Shown piece by piece: positions 25,902-33,525 of a DNA stretch of 45,667 nucleotides. The notes below the pieces were generated by a model. It ran no database searches. It saw only the letters and a program-made list of their open reading frames with translations, and was not told the DNA's origin. Numbering within the stretch: the first letter of the stretch is position 1; each line of letters starts with the position of its first letter. Origin of the DNA: Xanthomonas euvesicatoria pv. euvesicatoria. GTDB lineage: Bacteria > Pseudomonadota > Gammaproteobacteria > Xanthomonadales > Xanthomonadaceae. The stretch lies in NCBI RefSeq assembly GCF_020880415.1, contig NZ_JAJIUJ010000108.1, positions 1-45,667 of the forward strand, read 5' to 3'. Made by a program: the position numbers and the translations under genes.

Positions 25902-27548
25902 TTACCAATTGCGAAAACGTTTCGGCGGGTCGTACAAGCCGCCGGACCAGCGCACCAGGTCCTTGACCGTGCGCGCTGCAAGCAGGTCGCGCGTGGCATC
26001 GCGCGGGCGAATACCCAAATCGTCCGGCCGCTTGATGACGCCGCGGTCGCGCAGGTTTTCGACCATGCGCTTGTCGCGCCCCAGGCCCACCGCGGTATAG
26101 CCGGACACGCCGCGGATTGCCTGTTCGCGTTCTTCCGGCGTGCGACACAACAGCAGGTTGGCGATGCCTTCTTCGGTCAATACGTGGCTGACATCGTCGC
26201 CGTAGATCATCACCGGCGGCAGCGGCATGTTGGCGCGCTCGGCCAGTTCCCAGGCGTCGAGTTTGTCGACGAATGCCGGCGCCATGTGTTCGCGGAAGGT
26301 CTCCACCATCTGCACCACCAGCTTGCGCCCGCGCGGCATCTCGCCCGGCGTTGCCGCCTCGCGCCCGGCCTTGAGCCAGGCAGCACTGGCATGCCGGCGA
26401 CCGCGCGCATCCGAGCCCATGTTGGGCGCGCCGCCGAAACCGGCGATGCGGTCGCGCGTGGCGGTGGAGCTGTTGCCCTGCAGATCGATCTGCAAGGTGG
26501 AGCCGATGAACATGTCGCAGGCATACAGCCCGGCGGTCTGCGACAGCGCGCGGTTGGAACGCATGCTGCCGTCGGCGCCGGTAAAGAAGATATCCGGACG
26601 CGCGGCGATGTAGTTCTCCATGCCCAGCTCGGAGCCGAACGAATGCACCGATTGCACGAAGCCCGATTCGATGGCCGGGATCAGCGCCGGATGCGGATTG
26701 AGCGCCCAATGGCGGCAGATCTTGCCCTTCAGCCCCAGCGATTGGGCGTAGGTGGGCAGCAACAGTTCGATCGCGGCGGTGTCGAAACCGATGCCGTGAT
26801 TGAGCCGGTCCACACCGTATTCGGCATAGATGCCCTTGATGGCCATCATCGCCATCAACACCTGGATCTCGGAAATCTGCGCCGGGTCGCGGGTGAACAA
26901 CGGTTCGATGTAATTGGGCTTGGGCGCCTGGGTCACGAAATCCACCCAATCGGCGGGAATATCCACGCGCGGCAGGGTGTCGAGAATTTCGTTGACCTGC
27001 GCAATCACGATGCCGCCCTTGAACGCGGTGGCCTCCACGAGCACCGGCGTGTCTTCGGTATTCGGGCCGGTATAGAGATTGCCGTGACGATCGGCCGCCT
27101 GCGCGGTGACCAGTGCGATGCGCGGGGTCAGGTCGATGAAGTAGCGGCCGAACAATTCCAGATAGGTGTGGATGGCGCCGATCTCGATGCGACCTTCGCT
27201 CACCAGCCCGGCCAGACGCGCGGCCTGCGGGCCGGAGAAAGAAAAATCCAGGCGCTTGGCGATGCCGCGTTCGAATACGTCCAGATGCGCGGCAAGCGAC
27301 AACACCGATTGCACCATGTGCAGGTCATGCACGCGCGCTGGATCCACCTCGGTAAGGCACCGCGCCAGGAAATCGGCCTGCTTCTGGTTGTTGCCCTCCA
27401 GGCACACACGGTCGCCGGGCTCGATGACCGCTTCCAGCAACGCCACGACATCCTCGGCAGCCACCACGCGACCCTGCGGCGCCAGCGCGGCGGCCCGCTG
27501 CAGACGCTGACGCCGGCTTTCGGCCTGGGTGTCCCACTGTCGACTCAT
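25902..27548 (-). CDS. mdcA: Malonate decarboxylase alpha subunit MdcA (acetyl-S-ACP:malonate ACP transferase)
   Basis: Swaps the acetyl group on MdcC for malonate, giving malonyl-MdcC and acetate. It has 548 residues, normal for MdcA, with a CoA-transferase-like fold: LEGNNQKQADFLARCL, RIALVTAQAADRHGNLYTGP, GVDRLNHGIGFDTAAIELLLP, FTGADGSMRSNRAL and GFGGAPNMGSDARGRRH are family blocks. It is the first gene of a leftward operon, mdcACDEGBH, followed by a MatC-type transporter and a GntR regulator. The promoter lies in the 186 bases before the divergent PadR gene, and that stretch has a nested dyad likely to be an operator. Confidence 0.95.
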   Translation of the reverse strand: MSRQWDTQAESRRQRLQRAAALAPQGRVVAAEDVVALLEAVIEPGDRVCLEGNNQKQADFLARCLTEVDPARVHDLHMVQSVLSLAAHLDVFERGIAKRLDFSFSGPQAARLAGLVSEGRIEIGAIHTYLELFGRYFIDLTPRIALVTAQAADRHGNLYTGPNTEDTPVLVEATAFKGGIVIAQVNEILDTLPRVDIPADWVDFVTQAPKPNYIEPLFTRDPAQISEIQVLMAMMAIKGIYAEYGVDRLNHGIGFDTAAIELLLPTYAQSLGLKGKICRHWALNPHPALIPAIESGFVQSVHSFGSELGMENYIAARPDIFFTGADGSMRSNRALSQTAGLYACDMFIGSTLQIDLQGNSSTATRDRIAGFGGAPNMGSDARGRRHASAAWLKAGREAATPGEMPRGRKLVVQMVETFREHMAPAFVDKLDAWELAERANMPLPPVMIYGDDVSHVLTEEGIANLLLCRTPEEREQAIRGVSGYTAVGLGRDKRMVENLRDRGVIKRPDDLGIRPRDATRDLLAARTVKDLVRWSGGLYDPPKRFRNW

Positions 27549-27570
27549 GCCTCTGCCTCGCCGGGGCGAG

Positions 27571-27615
27571 CCCGTAATGTCAAATTAATTACATCGTAAT
27601 TATGAAATTTACGGG
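27571..27615 (-). promoter_or_regulatory. Nested inverted repeats upstream of mdcA, candidate GntR operator
   Basis: The inner repeat TAATTAC-ATC-GTAATTA (27586-27602) is a perfect 7-3-7 dyad. The outer arms CCCGTAA (27571-27577) and TTACGGG (27609-27615) share almost the same centre. The site is AT-rich and 23 to 67 bases before the mdcA start, where a regulator of the operon would act. The GntR gene at the operon end is the obvious candidate; the divergent PadR protein is an alternative. Confidence 0.55.
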
Positions 27616-27700
27616 TGTCTAGACGCGTTGCAGCATCCGGGTTTGCCACTGGGCAGGCGTCAGCCGCCAGCAAGCCGAGCGCTTGCGCGTCAACACACTT

Positions 27701-27736
27701 CGATATATCGTTTCTCCATGATTCGATATATCGAAT
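27701..27736 (+). promoter_or_regulatory. Twin CGATATATCG palindromes at the PadR gene start
   Basis: The 10-base palindrome CGATATATCG occurs at 27701-27710 and again at 27724-27733, where it is extended to a perfect 16-base palindrome ATTCGATATATCGAAT (27721-27736). The second copy runs into the ATG of the PadR gene (27735). Centres are 23 bases apart, about two helical turns. This arrangement is expected for autoregulation by a dimeric winged-helix repressor. Confidence 0.75.
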
Positions 27737-28271
27737 GAAACAGCGCCCGCCCGTCAGGCCAACGGCCGATCTCGATGCGGCACCTGCCCGCACGCGCGGT
27801 GCCGGCGCACGTGTGCGCCCGCTGGAGCACGGCGATCTGCGCCTGCTGCTGCTGGCGCTGATTGCCGAGCGCCCGTGCCATGGCTATGAGCTGATGCGGC
27901 AGATCGCCGCCCTCTTCAAAGGGCTGTACACGCCCAGCGCCGGGGCGATTTATCCGGCGCTGGCGCAACTGGAGGCCGCCGGCTGGGTGCACACCGATCT
28001 GGATGCCGGCCGCAAGCGCTATCAGGTCACTGCCGCTGGCAGCGACTACGTTGCACAGCAACGCGATGCGCTCGATGCCGCACTGGCCCGCACCCATCGA
28101 CGCGCGCGTGAGCTGATCAAGTCGCAAACGCCGGCCCCGATTCGCGAGGCGATTCATCGCATCAAACATGGCTTGTTCGCGCGCCATGGGCAATGGAGCG
28201 AGACAGAAACCGCGCGAATTGCTGCATTACTCAACGCCGCCGCCGACGGCATGGAGCGCGACGACGACTGA
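27735..28271 (+). CDS. PadR-family transcriptional regulator (YqjI/NfeR-like)
   Basis: A 178-residue repressor-type protein. After a Pro/Arg-rich N-terminal extension (about 30 residues), the PadR winged helix reads LLALIAERPCHGYELMRQIAALFKGLYTPSAGAIYPALAQLEAAGWV, followed by KRYQVTAAGSDYV and a helical C-terminal dimerisation arm. The pattern PSAGAIYPAL is typical for YqjI-like PadR proteins. The SIP-type reductase gene follows after about 310 bases, as YqjI (NfeR) neighbours YqjH (NfeF) in E. coli, where nickel and iron homeostasis are linked. The His-rich metal-binding N-terminus of E. coli YqjI is absent. ATG 27735 sits in a 16-base palindrome. It is divergent from mdcA. Confidence 0.85.
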   Translation: MKQRPPVRPTADLDAAPARTRGAGARVRPLEHGDLRLLLLALIAERPCHGYELMRQIAALFKGLYTPSAGAIYPALAQLEAAGWVHTDLDAGRKRYQVTAAGSDYVAQQRDALDAALARTHRRARELIKSQTPAPIREAIHRIKHGLFARHGQWSETETARIAALLNAAADGMERDDD

Positions 28272-28360
28272 GCGGGTGTGCGGTAACGCCTGGGCTCGGC
28301 CCGACAGCGATCTGCGAACCGCGCAGGGCGATACAACGCCCCCGCTGCCCCGATTCGAGG

Positions 28361-28388
28361 TGAAGCGATGCAATTGCATGCAGCTTCA
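28361..28388. repeat. Imperfect large palindrome upstream of the SIP gene
   Basis: TGAAGC and GCTTCA flank the perfect 12-base palindrome ATGCAATTGCAT with spacers of one and three bases. It could be an operator or a transcript hairpin. It lies about 195 bases before the SIP gene start. Confidence 0.5.
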
Positions 28389-28392
28389 CACG

Positions 28393-28436
28393 CCCCCTCA
28401 TCTGCCCCTGCGGGCACTTCTCCTGCAGAGCTGAAG
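28393..28436. repeat. CCCTCATCCGCCC-type palindromic repeat, copy 2 (diverged)
   Basis: CCCCTCATCTGCCCCTGCGGGCACTTCTCC is a diverged relative of the element at 18864-18912, with the same CCCTCATC start, the GCCC/GGGC stem and the CACxTTCT continuation. Confidence 0.5.
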
Positions 28437-28581
28437 ACCACGCCGTTGCGCTGGATGACAGCACACCAGCATGGCCGATCGCCACTCACCACGTCATTGA
28501 CTGATCACGCATTGATTTCGTAACGCTCCCTCTTCCCCCGCACCGCCGCGCATCCGTGCGGCACTCCAGGAATTGCATCCC

Positions 28582-29367
28582 ATGGCTGCACACACCAATA
28601 CCCAACTCCGTCGCGACCCACGCCTGCGTTCCGTGCAGGTGCTGCGTTGCGAAGCGATCACCCCGCATATGCGCCGTATCGTGTTCGGCGGCAGCGACCT
28701 GGCCGGCTTTCAAAGCGATGCGCCGGACGATCACGTCAAACTGTTCTTTCCCAACGCCGACGGCGCCTTCGTCCTGCCGACCATGACGCCGGAAGGCCCG
28801 CGCTACGAAGAAGGCGCGCTGCCTTCGCCCGCGCGCGACTACACGCCGCGCGATTTCGATCCGCAGAGCGGCGAGTTGAGCATCGACTTCGTGTTGCACG
28901 GCGAGGGCGTGGCGTCCAGTTGGGCCGCGCGCGCACAGCCCGGCGATCCACTGAAACTGGGCGGCCCGCGCGGCTCGTTCCTGGTTGCCGATGACTATGA
29001 CCACTACGTGTTGATCGGCGACGAAACCGCGCTGCCGGCGATCGGCCGCTGGCTCGAAGCGATGCCCGCCGACATGCACGCGCAAGTATTCATCGAGATC
29101 GCCGATGCCGCCGAGCGGCAGGAACTGCTCAGCGCGGCCGAGGTGCGGGTGAACTGGCTGGAGCGCAATGGCTTCGATGCCGTCAGCAGCACCCTGCTGG
29201 AAGACAGCCTGCGCGACTACGAGCCAGAGGATGGCGACACGTTCTACTGGATCGGCGCCGAATCGATGCGCGCGCGCGCCATGCGCAAATTCCTCGAAGA
29301 GCACCATGGCGTGGACAAGGATTCGGTGCGCGCGAAGGGGTATTGGAAGGCGGCCCCGGATGCCTGA
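28582..29367 (+). CDS. Siderophore-interacting protein / ferric-chelate reductase (YqjH-like)
   Basis: A flavin-dependent reductase, 261 residues, that probably releases iron from ferric siderophores in the cytoplasm. The FAD-binding beta-barrel has EAITPHMRRIVFGGSDL, DDHVKLFFP and the flavin motif ARDYTPRDFD (R-x-Y-T). The C-terminal SIP NAD(P)H-binding domain has YVLIGDETALPAIGRWLE, then FYWIGAESMRARAMRKFL. ATG 28582 is preceded by CCAGGA; a TTG nine bases upstream is less likely. Pairing with the PadR regulator suggests metal-dependent control. The C-terminal VRAKGYWK is the usual family ending. Confidence 0.9.
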   Translation: MAAHTNTQLRRDPRLRSVQVLRCEAITPHMRRIVFGGSDLAGFQSDAPDDHVKLFFPNADGAFVLPTMTPEGPRYEEGALPSPARDYTPRDFDPQSGELSIDFVLHGEGVASSWAARAQPGDPLKLGGPRGSFLVADDYDHYVLIGDETALPAIGRWLEAMPADMHAQVFIEIADAAERQELLSAAEVRVNWLERNGFDAVSSTLLEDSLRDYEPEDGDTFYWIGAESMRARAMRKFLEEHHGVDKDSVRAKGYWKAAPDA

Positions 29368-29466
29368 GCGGTGATTGTGCGTTGCGCCAGCTCACGTAAG
29401 ATGGGGTGCCGCAATCGCAGGTCAGGCAACAGCCGTTCCCCTGGACACGATCAGCGAGACACCACC

Positions 29467-29934
29467 ATGACAAACTCCCCGGACGACCGCCGCCATCGCC
29501 TCCTGAAAGCAACAGCGACGTTCGCGCTCTTGGCAGCCTCCCCTCTGGCCATCTGCTCAGGACAGCCTGAATATCCAACACCCCAGCAGCAAGTCGCTTC
29601 TGAAAGTCGGTTATTGGAAATCAGGGTGCGTGGGGATTTGAGTGGCAGAGACGTGGCGTTGCAGCTCGCCCCTGGCGAGCTGTCTCCTGGCTTCAAACTG
29701 CCTGACCGCAGAACCTATCGCGTCAAAGCCTCGATGATTCGGACAGATCCCAGGTTCGGACCGATCTATGCCTTGGTCCTGGCGGACGTGTCCGGCAATC
29801 CGCTCAACCAAATGAACATCGCGAGCAATACAACCGCGACGTTCGGCAAACAGCGCGTCCAGGTGTATCTGCTCTCGCTGGAGCAAGCCAAACGCGTGCA
29901 ACGTGCGTCCCAAGCGCAAGGGCATGATCGGTAA
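29467..29934 (+). CDS. Secreted hypothetical protein
   Basis: 155 residues. An N-terminal signal sequence is likely (RRHRLLKATATFALLAASPLAICS; a lone Cys is at about residue 30 but the lipobox is poor). The remainder has no motif that I recognise. It is probably a small beta-rich periplasmic or secreted domain, with regions LLEIRVRGDLSGRDVALQL and PIYALVLADVSG. It lies alone between the SIP gene and the convergent phosphatase. ATG 29467 was chosen as the first Met before the hydrophobic stretch. Confidence 0.6.
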   Translation: MTNSPDDRRHRLLKATATFALLAASPLAICSGQPEYPTPQQQVASESRLLEIRVRGDLSGRDVALQLAPGELSPGFKLPDRRTYRVKASMIRTDPRFGPIYALVLADVSGNPLNQMNIASNTTATFGKQRVQVYLLSLEQAKRVQRASQAQGHDR

Positions 29935-29946
29935 GCCTCTCATCAT

Positions 29947-29971
29947 GGAGGTCCTCAGTGCCAGGGCCTCC
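29947..29971. terminator. Hairpin between convergent genes, possible bidirectional terminator
   Basis: GGAGGTCCT and AGGGCCTCC pair over 9 bp with one G-U and a 7-base loop. It lies 13 bases after the plus-strand stop and 31 bases from the minus-strand stop. There is no strong T-run on either side, so the call is tentative. Confidence 0.4.
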
Positions 29972-30002
29972 TTCCGATGGATGGCACACGCGATGCGCTA
30001 GC

Positions 30003-31274
30003 TCACGATCCTGCAGGCCAGGAGCGCAACTCCGGCAAGGCCGTCTGCACCTGCGCCGGATCGATGCGCGTGCGCAGCCAGGCCAACGCAACCGGCAATG
30101 GACACAGGGCCTGCCCGTGACAACCGGGCAATACCAGTGTGGACGAGGCCAGCGCATCGCTATCCAGGCGCCCGCTGCGCAGCGCCGCCAGGCTTGGCAT
30201 CAAGGTCCGCACGCGCAGCAACGGCATGCCGTCGCGTTCGAGCACGTCCAGCACCAGCGCACCGCCGGGCGGATAGTCGTCGGGGCGATCGCTGCGATGC
30301 CACTGCACGCCGAGCAGTCCACCGAGCGTGGCCAAGGTAGTGTCGTGTCCCACCAGCACCAGCAGCCGCGTGGAAGGCGGCGCCAATGCCGCCGCCGACG
30401 GCGTCTGCCCGGCCGCGGCCTGCACGGTGGCCAGAAGATGCGCGAGCAGGTTGGATGCCGCCGCCGTGGCAACCGGCAACGGACGCTTGCTCTGGGCGAA
30501 CGAGGTGTTGTGCAGGGCAATCAATTGCGCCACTGCGGCGCGATCCACACGGCCCCAGCCCAGCTGCGCCGCATCGAAGCCTTCGATGTCTTCCAGCATC
30601 AGGTTCTCGGCCAGTCCACCGGCCAGCTTCAGGGTGCTGGCCGCGGCCGGCGAGCCATCGCGCGTAGCCGGCTCGTAGAGCAGGCGGGTAGGCGGCGGCG
30701 TGGCGCAGCGTCCGTGCTGGCAGGCACTCAACACCGCCTGCAAGTGCGCCAGCTGCGCGCGCGTCTCAGCTTCCAGCCGCACCGGCGGCGTGGGCGCCTT
30801 GCCGCCATCGAACAATACAGTGCGCTCGCCCTCCGGCAGGGCCTGGTAGTGCACTGCGCAGCCCGGCGCCATGCCCTGCAGCAGCGCCTGCGCGCTGGCG
30901 TGGTTGCGGGCGGTACTGTCGGCGATGGTGACGATCTGTTCGGTGCCCGCGCAGCCACTGGGCGCCAGTCCGAGCGGCGGCGCGAATAACGCGCGATAAC
31001 GTGCGCCCAGCGCCTGCATGCCGGCTCGTCCGTGCGGCGTCAGCTGGCCCGTGGCCACCGGCCAGTGCGGCCATGGCTGCGCGCTGTAGCGATCCAGCTC
31101 GCTGCCGGGCTGGGTCGGTGCACGGATGCCATGCCGCACCAGCACGATGGTCAGGCGCAGGTGCGCGGTTGCAGCGGCGGTCTCTTTTGCCACGACCGGT
31201 TTTGCCATCGGCAGGCAGAGCGCCAGACCGAGCAGTGCGTGCCGCATCGTTCCGGCAAAAGAGCGATTGTGCAT
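30003..31274 (-). CDS. Periplasmic histidine acid phosphatase (phytase/glucose-1-phosphatase type)
   Basis: Removes phosphate from organic phosphoesters in the periplasm; AppA/Agp-type enzymes include phytases, and plant-associated Xanthomonas commonly carry one. It has 423 residues. A signal peptide ends about VVA (residue 26). The active-site motif RHGIRAPT (RHGxRxP) carries the nucleophile His, and the C-terminal GHDTT has the HD proton donor pair. Several Cys (GCAG, PGCAV, SACQHGRCA, PGCHG) fit disulfides. ATG 31274 has GAGG six bases upstream and is preferred over ATG 31286. The substrate is not determined. Confidence 0.88.
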   Translation of the reverse strand: MHNRSFAGTMRHALLGLALCLPMAKPVVAKETAAATAHLRLTIVLVRHGIRAPTQPGSELDRYSAQPWPHWPVATGQLTPHGRAGMQALGARYRALFAPPLGLAPSGCAGTEQIVTIADSTARNHASAQALLQGMAPGCAVHYQALPEGERTVLFDGGKAPTPPVRLEAETRAQLAHLQAVLSACQHGRCATPPPTRLLYEPATRDGSPAAASTLKLAGGLAENLMLEDIEGFDAAQLGWGRVDRAAVAQLIALHNTSFAQSKRPLPVATAAASNLLAHLLATVQAAAGQTPSAAALAPPSTRLLVLVGHDTTLATLGGLLGVQWHRSDRPDDYPPGGALVLDVLERDGMPLLRVRTLMPSLAALRSGRLDSDALASSTLVLPGCHGQALCPLPVALAWLRTRIDPAQVQTALPELRSWPAGS

Positions 31275-31825
31275 GGCTTGCCTCATAACGTTGCCGACAA
31301 CGCGAGCACTCTCCCGCGTCCAGGCTGACCGGCATACCGCGGTGCATGGGTGGAACGCGCGCCAACGGTGCGCGTGCCGCGAGGCCGGACATCGCGGTGG
31401 CGCAATGGCTGCCCTTGCCGGAACAGCGGCAACAATCTACCCAAGCGCACGACAGACATCACCGCTCCAGAAAAATGCGCCCAGCCTGCGTGGACCGGAT
31501 GACGCGTGGATGACAGCCGCAACTCCGTTGCCGGGCGTTGCGCCCGGCCGTTGATTCGCGGCGATGGCGATGGCGCGATCTATCGAGACAGTGCAGCGGC
31601 GCCAGGTTTGCCAAACGTCGCGGCAGCCACCTGTTTGCCGATGCCACGGTCACGCAGTCCACGCTGCCGGCGATGCCGTGAGCGGCGGTGTTTCCCAGGA
31701 TTCGCCCCGGCACGCAGGCCGCCCCAACATGACGTGACCACGCCCGACGGCATCTCACTTGGCCGTTACCCTCAACGACAAAGGCCCGCCGAAGCGGGCC
31801 TTTGCCTGGACAGCAGCCAGACCGC
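31275..31825. other. Gene-poor region between acid phosphatase and YceI genes
   Basis: About 550 bases. It includes the phosphatase promoter region (minus strand), a strong hairpin GCCGGGCG-TTG-CGCCCGGC at 31530-31548 of unknown role, and the YceI terminator at 31780-31803. I see no convincing gene in it. Confidence 0.55.
31780..31803 (-). terminator. Terminator of the YceI gene
   Basis: AAAGGCCCGC and GCGGGCCTTT pair over 10 bp with a 4-base loop. Read on the minus strand the loop is TTCG closed by C-G, a very stable tetraloop. The stem lies 23 bases after the yceI-type stop. The following T-run is only three bases. Confidence 0.7.
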
Positions 31826-32569
31826 TTACTTGGCAGCGGCATCCTTCGCCGCAGCATCGCCCGCCTTGGCCTGCAGGGCTTCGGTGGTGATGCGGATCTT
31901 CACTTCGTCGCTGACGTTCGGGGCGTACTGGCCCAGGCCGAAATCGCTGCGCTTGATGGTGGTGGTGGCGTCGAAACCGGCGGCCGGCACCTTCTTCATC
32001 GGGTGCTCGCCGGCACCGTTGAGGGTGACGTCCAGCACGACCGGCTTGGTCTGACCCTTGATGGTCAGGTCGCCGGTGACGGTCAGCTTGTTGGTGCCGG
32101 CCGCTTCCACCTTGGTGCTCTTGAAGGTGGCGGTCGGGAACTTGGCCGCGTCGAAGAAATCACCGCTCTTGAGGTGTTCGTCGAACTTGGCGGTGAAGCT
32201 GTTCAAGCCGGACAGCGGCAGGGTGACCTGCACGGTGGACTTGGTCACGTCGGCCGCGTCGTACACCAGGGTGCCGTCGACATTGCCGAAGTGCGCGCTC
32301 GGGTTGGAGAAACCGAAATGGCTCCACTGCGCCAGCACGTCGGTGTGCGACGGGTCCAGGGTGTAGGTGCCCGACGCCACTTCCACGGCCGGGGCGGTCG
32401 AGGCGGCAGCCGCCGGTGCAGGTGCCGGCGCAGCAGCGGCGTCGGCCGGTGCGGTGGCCGCCGCCGGGGTTTCGGCGGCCGGAGCGGCAGTGTTCTCGGC
32501 CGGCTTGGAGCAGGCGGCAATGGCCAGGGTCAGGGCGAGCGGCAGCAACAGCTTGTGGGTGGTCTTCAT
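31826..32569 (-). CDS. YceI-family lipoprotein
   Basis: A 247-residue periplasmic lipid-binding-type protein. A lipoprotein signal with lipobox IAAC puts the modified Cys at residue 20. A low-complexity Ala/Pro linker runs from about residue 25 to 65, and the YceI lipocalin-like barrel follows: GTYTLDPSHTDVLAQWSHFGFSNP, then GDLTIKGQTKPVVLDVTLNG and IKRSDFGLGQYAP. YceI proteins bind polyisoprenoid lipids; the exact role is unsettled. The start has GGAG five bases upstream of ATG 32569. The Ala/Pro spacer is longer than in E. coli YceI, which has no lipobox, so this is a membrane-tethered form. Confidence 0.88.
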   Translation of the reverse strand: MKTTHKLLLPLALTLAIAACSKPAENTAAPAAETPAAATAPADAAAAPAPAPAAAASTAPAVEVASGTYTLDPSHTDVLAQWSHFGFSNPSAHFGNVDGTLVYDAADVTKSTVQVTLPLSGLNSFTAKFDEHLKSGDFFDAAKFPTATFKSTKVEAAGTNKLTVTGDLTIKGQTKPVVLDVTLNGAGEHPMKKVPAAGFDATTTIKRSDFGLGQYAPNVSDEVKIRITTEALQAKAGDAAAKDAAAK

Positions 32570-32800
32570 TGGAACTCCATGGGATGAGAGACGCGTCGGA
32601 TCAACGCGGGTGGGACAGATGCAGACGGACGAGGACTGCAGGAAACGCAAGACACCATGTACGTCGACACGGCGAGCCAGATCAAGCGATCGTCAGGCGA
32701 ACGGCCAACTGCGTCGCTTGACGCGGCAGGCACACGCGGTGTGCCGGGCCGACGCACGCCGTCCACGGCGCTGCGCGGCAGCCGGCACGCATGCATCGCC

Positions 32801-33391
32801 TTACTCGAAGCGCGCCGCTTCGTCGAAGCTCAGGCGTGGCGAACGCGGGAACAGCCCGGCCGGGTCGCCATAGCCAAGATTGACCAGGAAGTTGGACTTG
32901 ATCGGCGTGCCGGCAAAGAACGCCGCATCCACCTTGGCGTTGTCGAAGCCGGACATCGGGCCGGCGTCCAGTCCCAGCGCACGCGCGGCCAGGATCAGGT
33001 AGGCGCCCTGCAGCGAGCCATTGCGGAACGCCGATTCGGTGCGGCCCTCGCGCGGGCCGTCGAACCAGCTCTTGGCGTCGGCATGCGGGAACAGGTACGG
33101 CAGCTTCTCGTGGAAGTCTTCGTCGTGCGCCACGATCACCGTCACCGGCGCGGCCAGGGTCTTGGCGGCATTGCCCTCCGACAGCGCCGGCTTGAGCTTG
33201 GCCTTGCCTTCGGCGCTGGTCACGAACACAAAGCGCGCCGGGCCGCTATTGGCCGCGGTGGGTCCCCACTTCACCAGCTCATACAGCTCACGCAGCACCT
33301 CGTGGCTGACCGGCGTGTCGGCAAACGCATTTTGCGTGCGGGCGGTGCGGAACAGCTGATCCAGTGCGGCGGCATTGAGCGAGTCGGACAT
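32801..33391 (-). CDS. RutE/HadB-like nitroreductase (malonic semialdehyde reductase family)
   Basis: An FMN-dependent oxidoreductase of 196 residues. The nitroreductase fold with [38 protein letters not shown] is the RutE subgroup pattern, as is [25 protein letters not shown]. RutE reduces malonic semialdehyde to 3-hydroxypropionate in pyrimidine degradation, but no other rut gene is here, so it is likely a stand-alone quinone or aldehyde reductase. ATG 33391 has GGAG five bases upstream. Divergent from the ELM1-family gene. Confidence 0.85.
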   Translation of the reverse strand: MSDSLNAAALDQLFRTARTQNAFADTPVSHEVLRELYELVKWGPTAANSGPARFVFVTSAEGKAKLKPALSEGNAAKTLAAPVTVIVAHDEDFHEKLPYLFPHADAKSWFDGPREGRTESAFRNGSLQGAYLILAARALGLDAGPMSGFDNAKVDAAFFAGTPIKSNFLVNLGYGDPAGLFPRSPRLSFDEAARFE

Positions 33392-33525
33392 GAGCACTCC
33401 AGAGGAAGGGGTGGTGCGACGGTAGGCTGCGGCGTCGGCGCCAGTGTGAAGACCCGCAGTGTAGAGTGGCGCGATTGCCGCCACACGCGTTCAATCTGAA
33501 ACAAATCTATGTCGGATCTGAAACG

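Larger units (their letters stand above)
28272..28581. other. Spacer between padR and SIP genes
   Basis: About 310 bases with no gene. They contain the palindrome ATGCAATTGCAT (28368-28379), enclosed by TGAAGC (28361-28366) and GCTTCA (28383-28388), and then a CCCTCATCTGCCC-type repeat (28393-28436). The presence of these elements suggests that the SIP gene has its own promoter downstream. Confidence 0.6.

Noticed and set aside
25608..27599. 663-codon open frame opposite mdcA
   Set aside because: Antisense artefact of a clearly recognised mdcA; no domain.
32801..33391. Functional link between the RutE-like malonic semialdehyde reductase and the mdc operon
   Set aside because: They are 5 kb apart with unrelated genes between; malonic semialdehyde and malonate belong to different pathways here and nothing in the sequence joins them.
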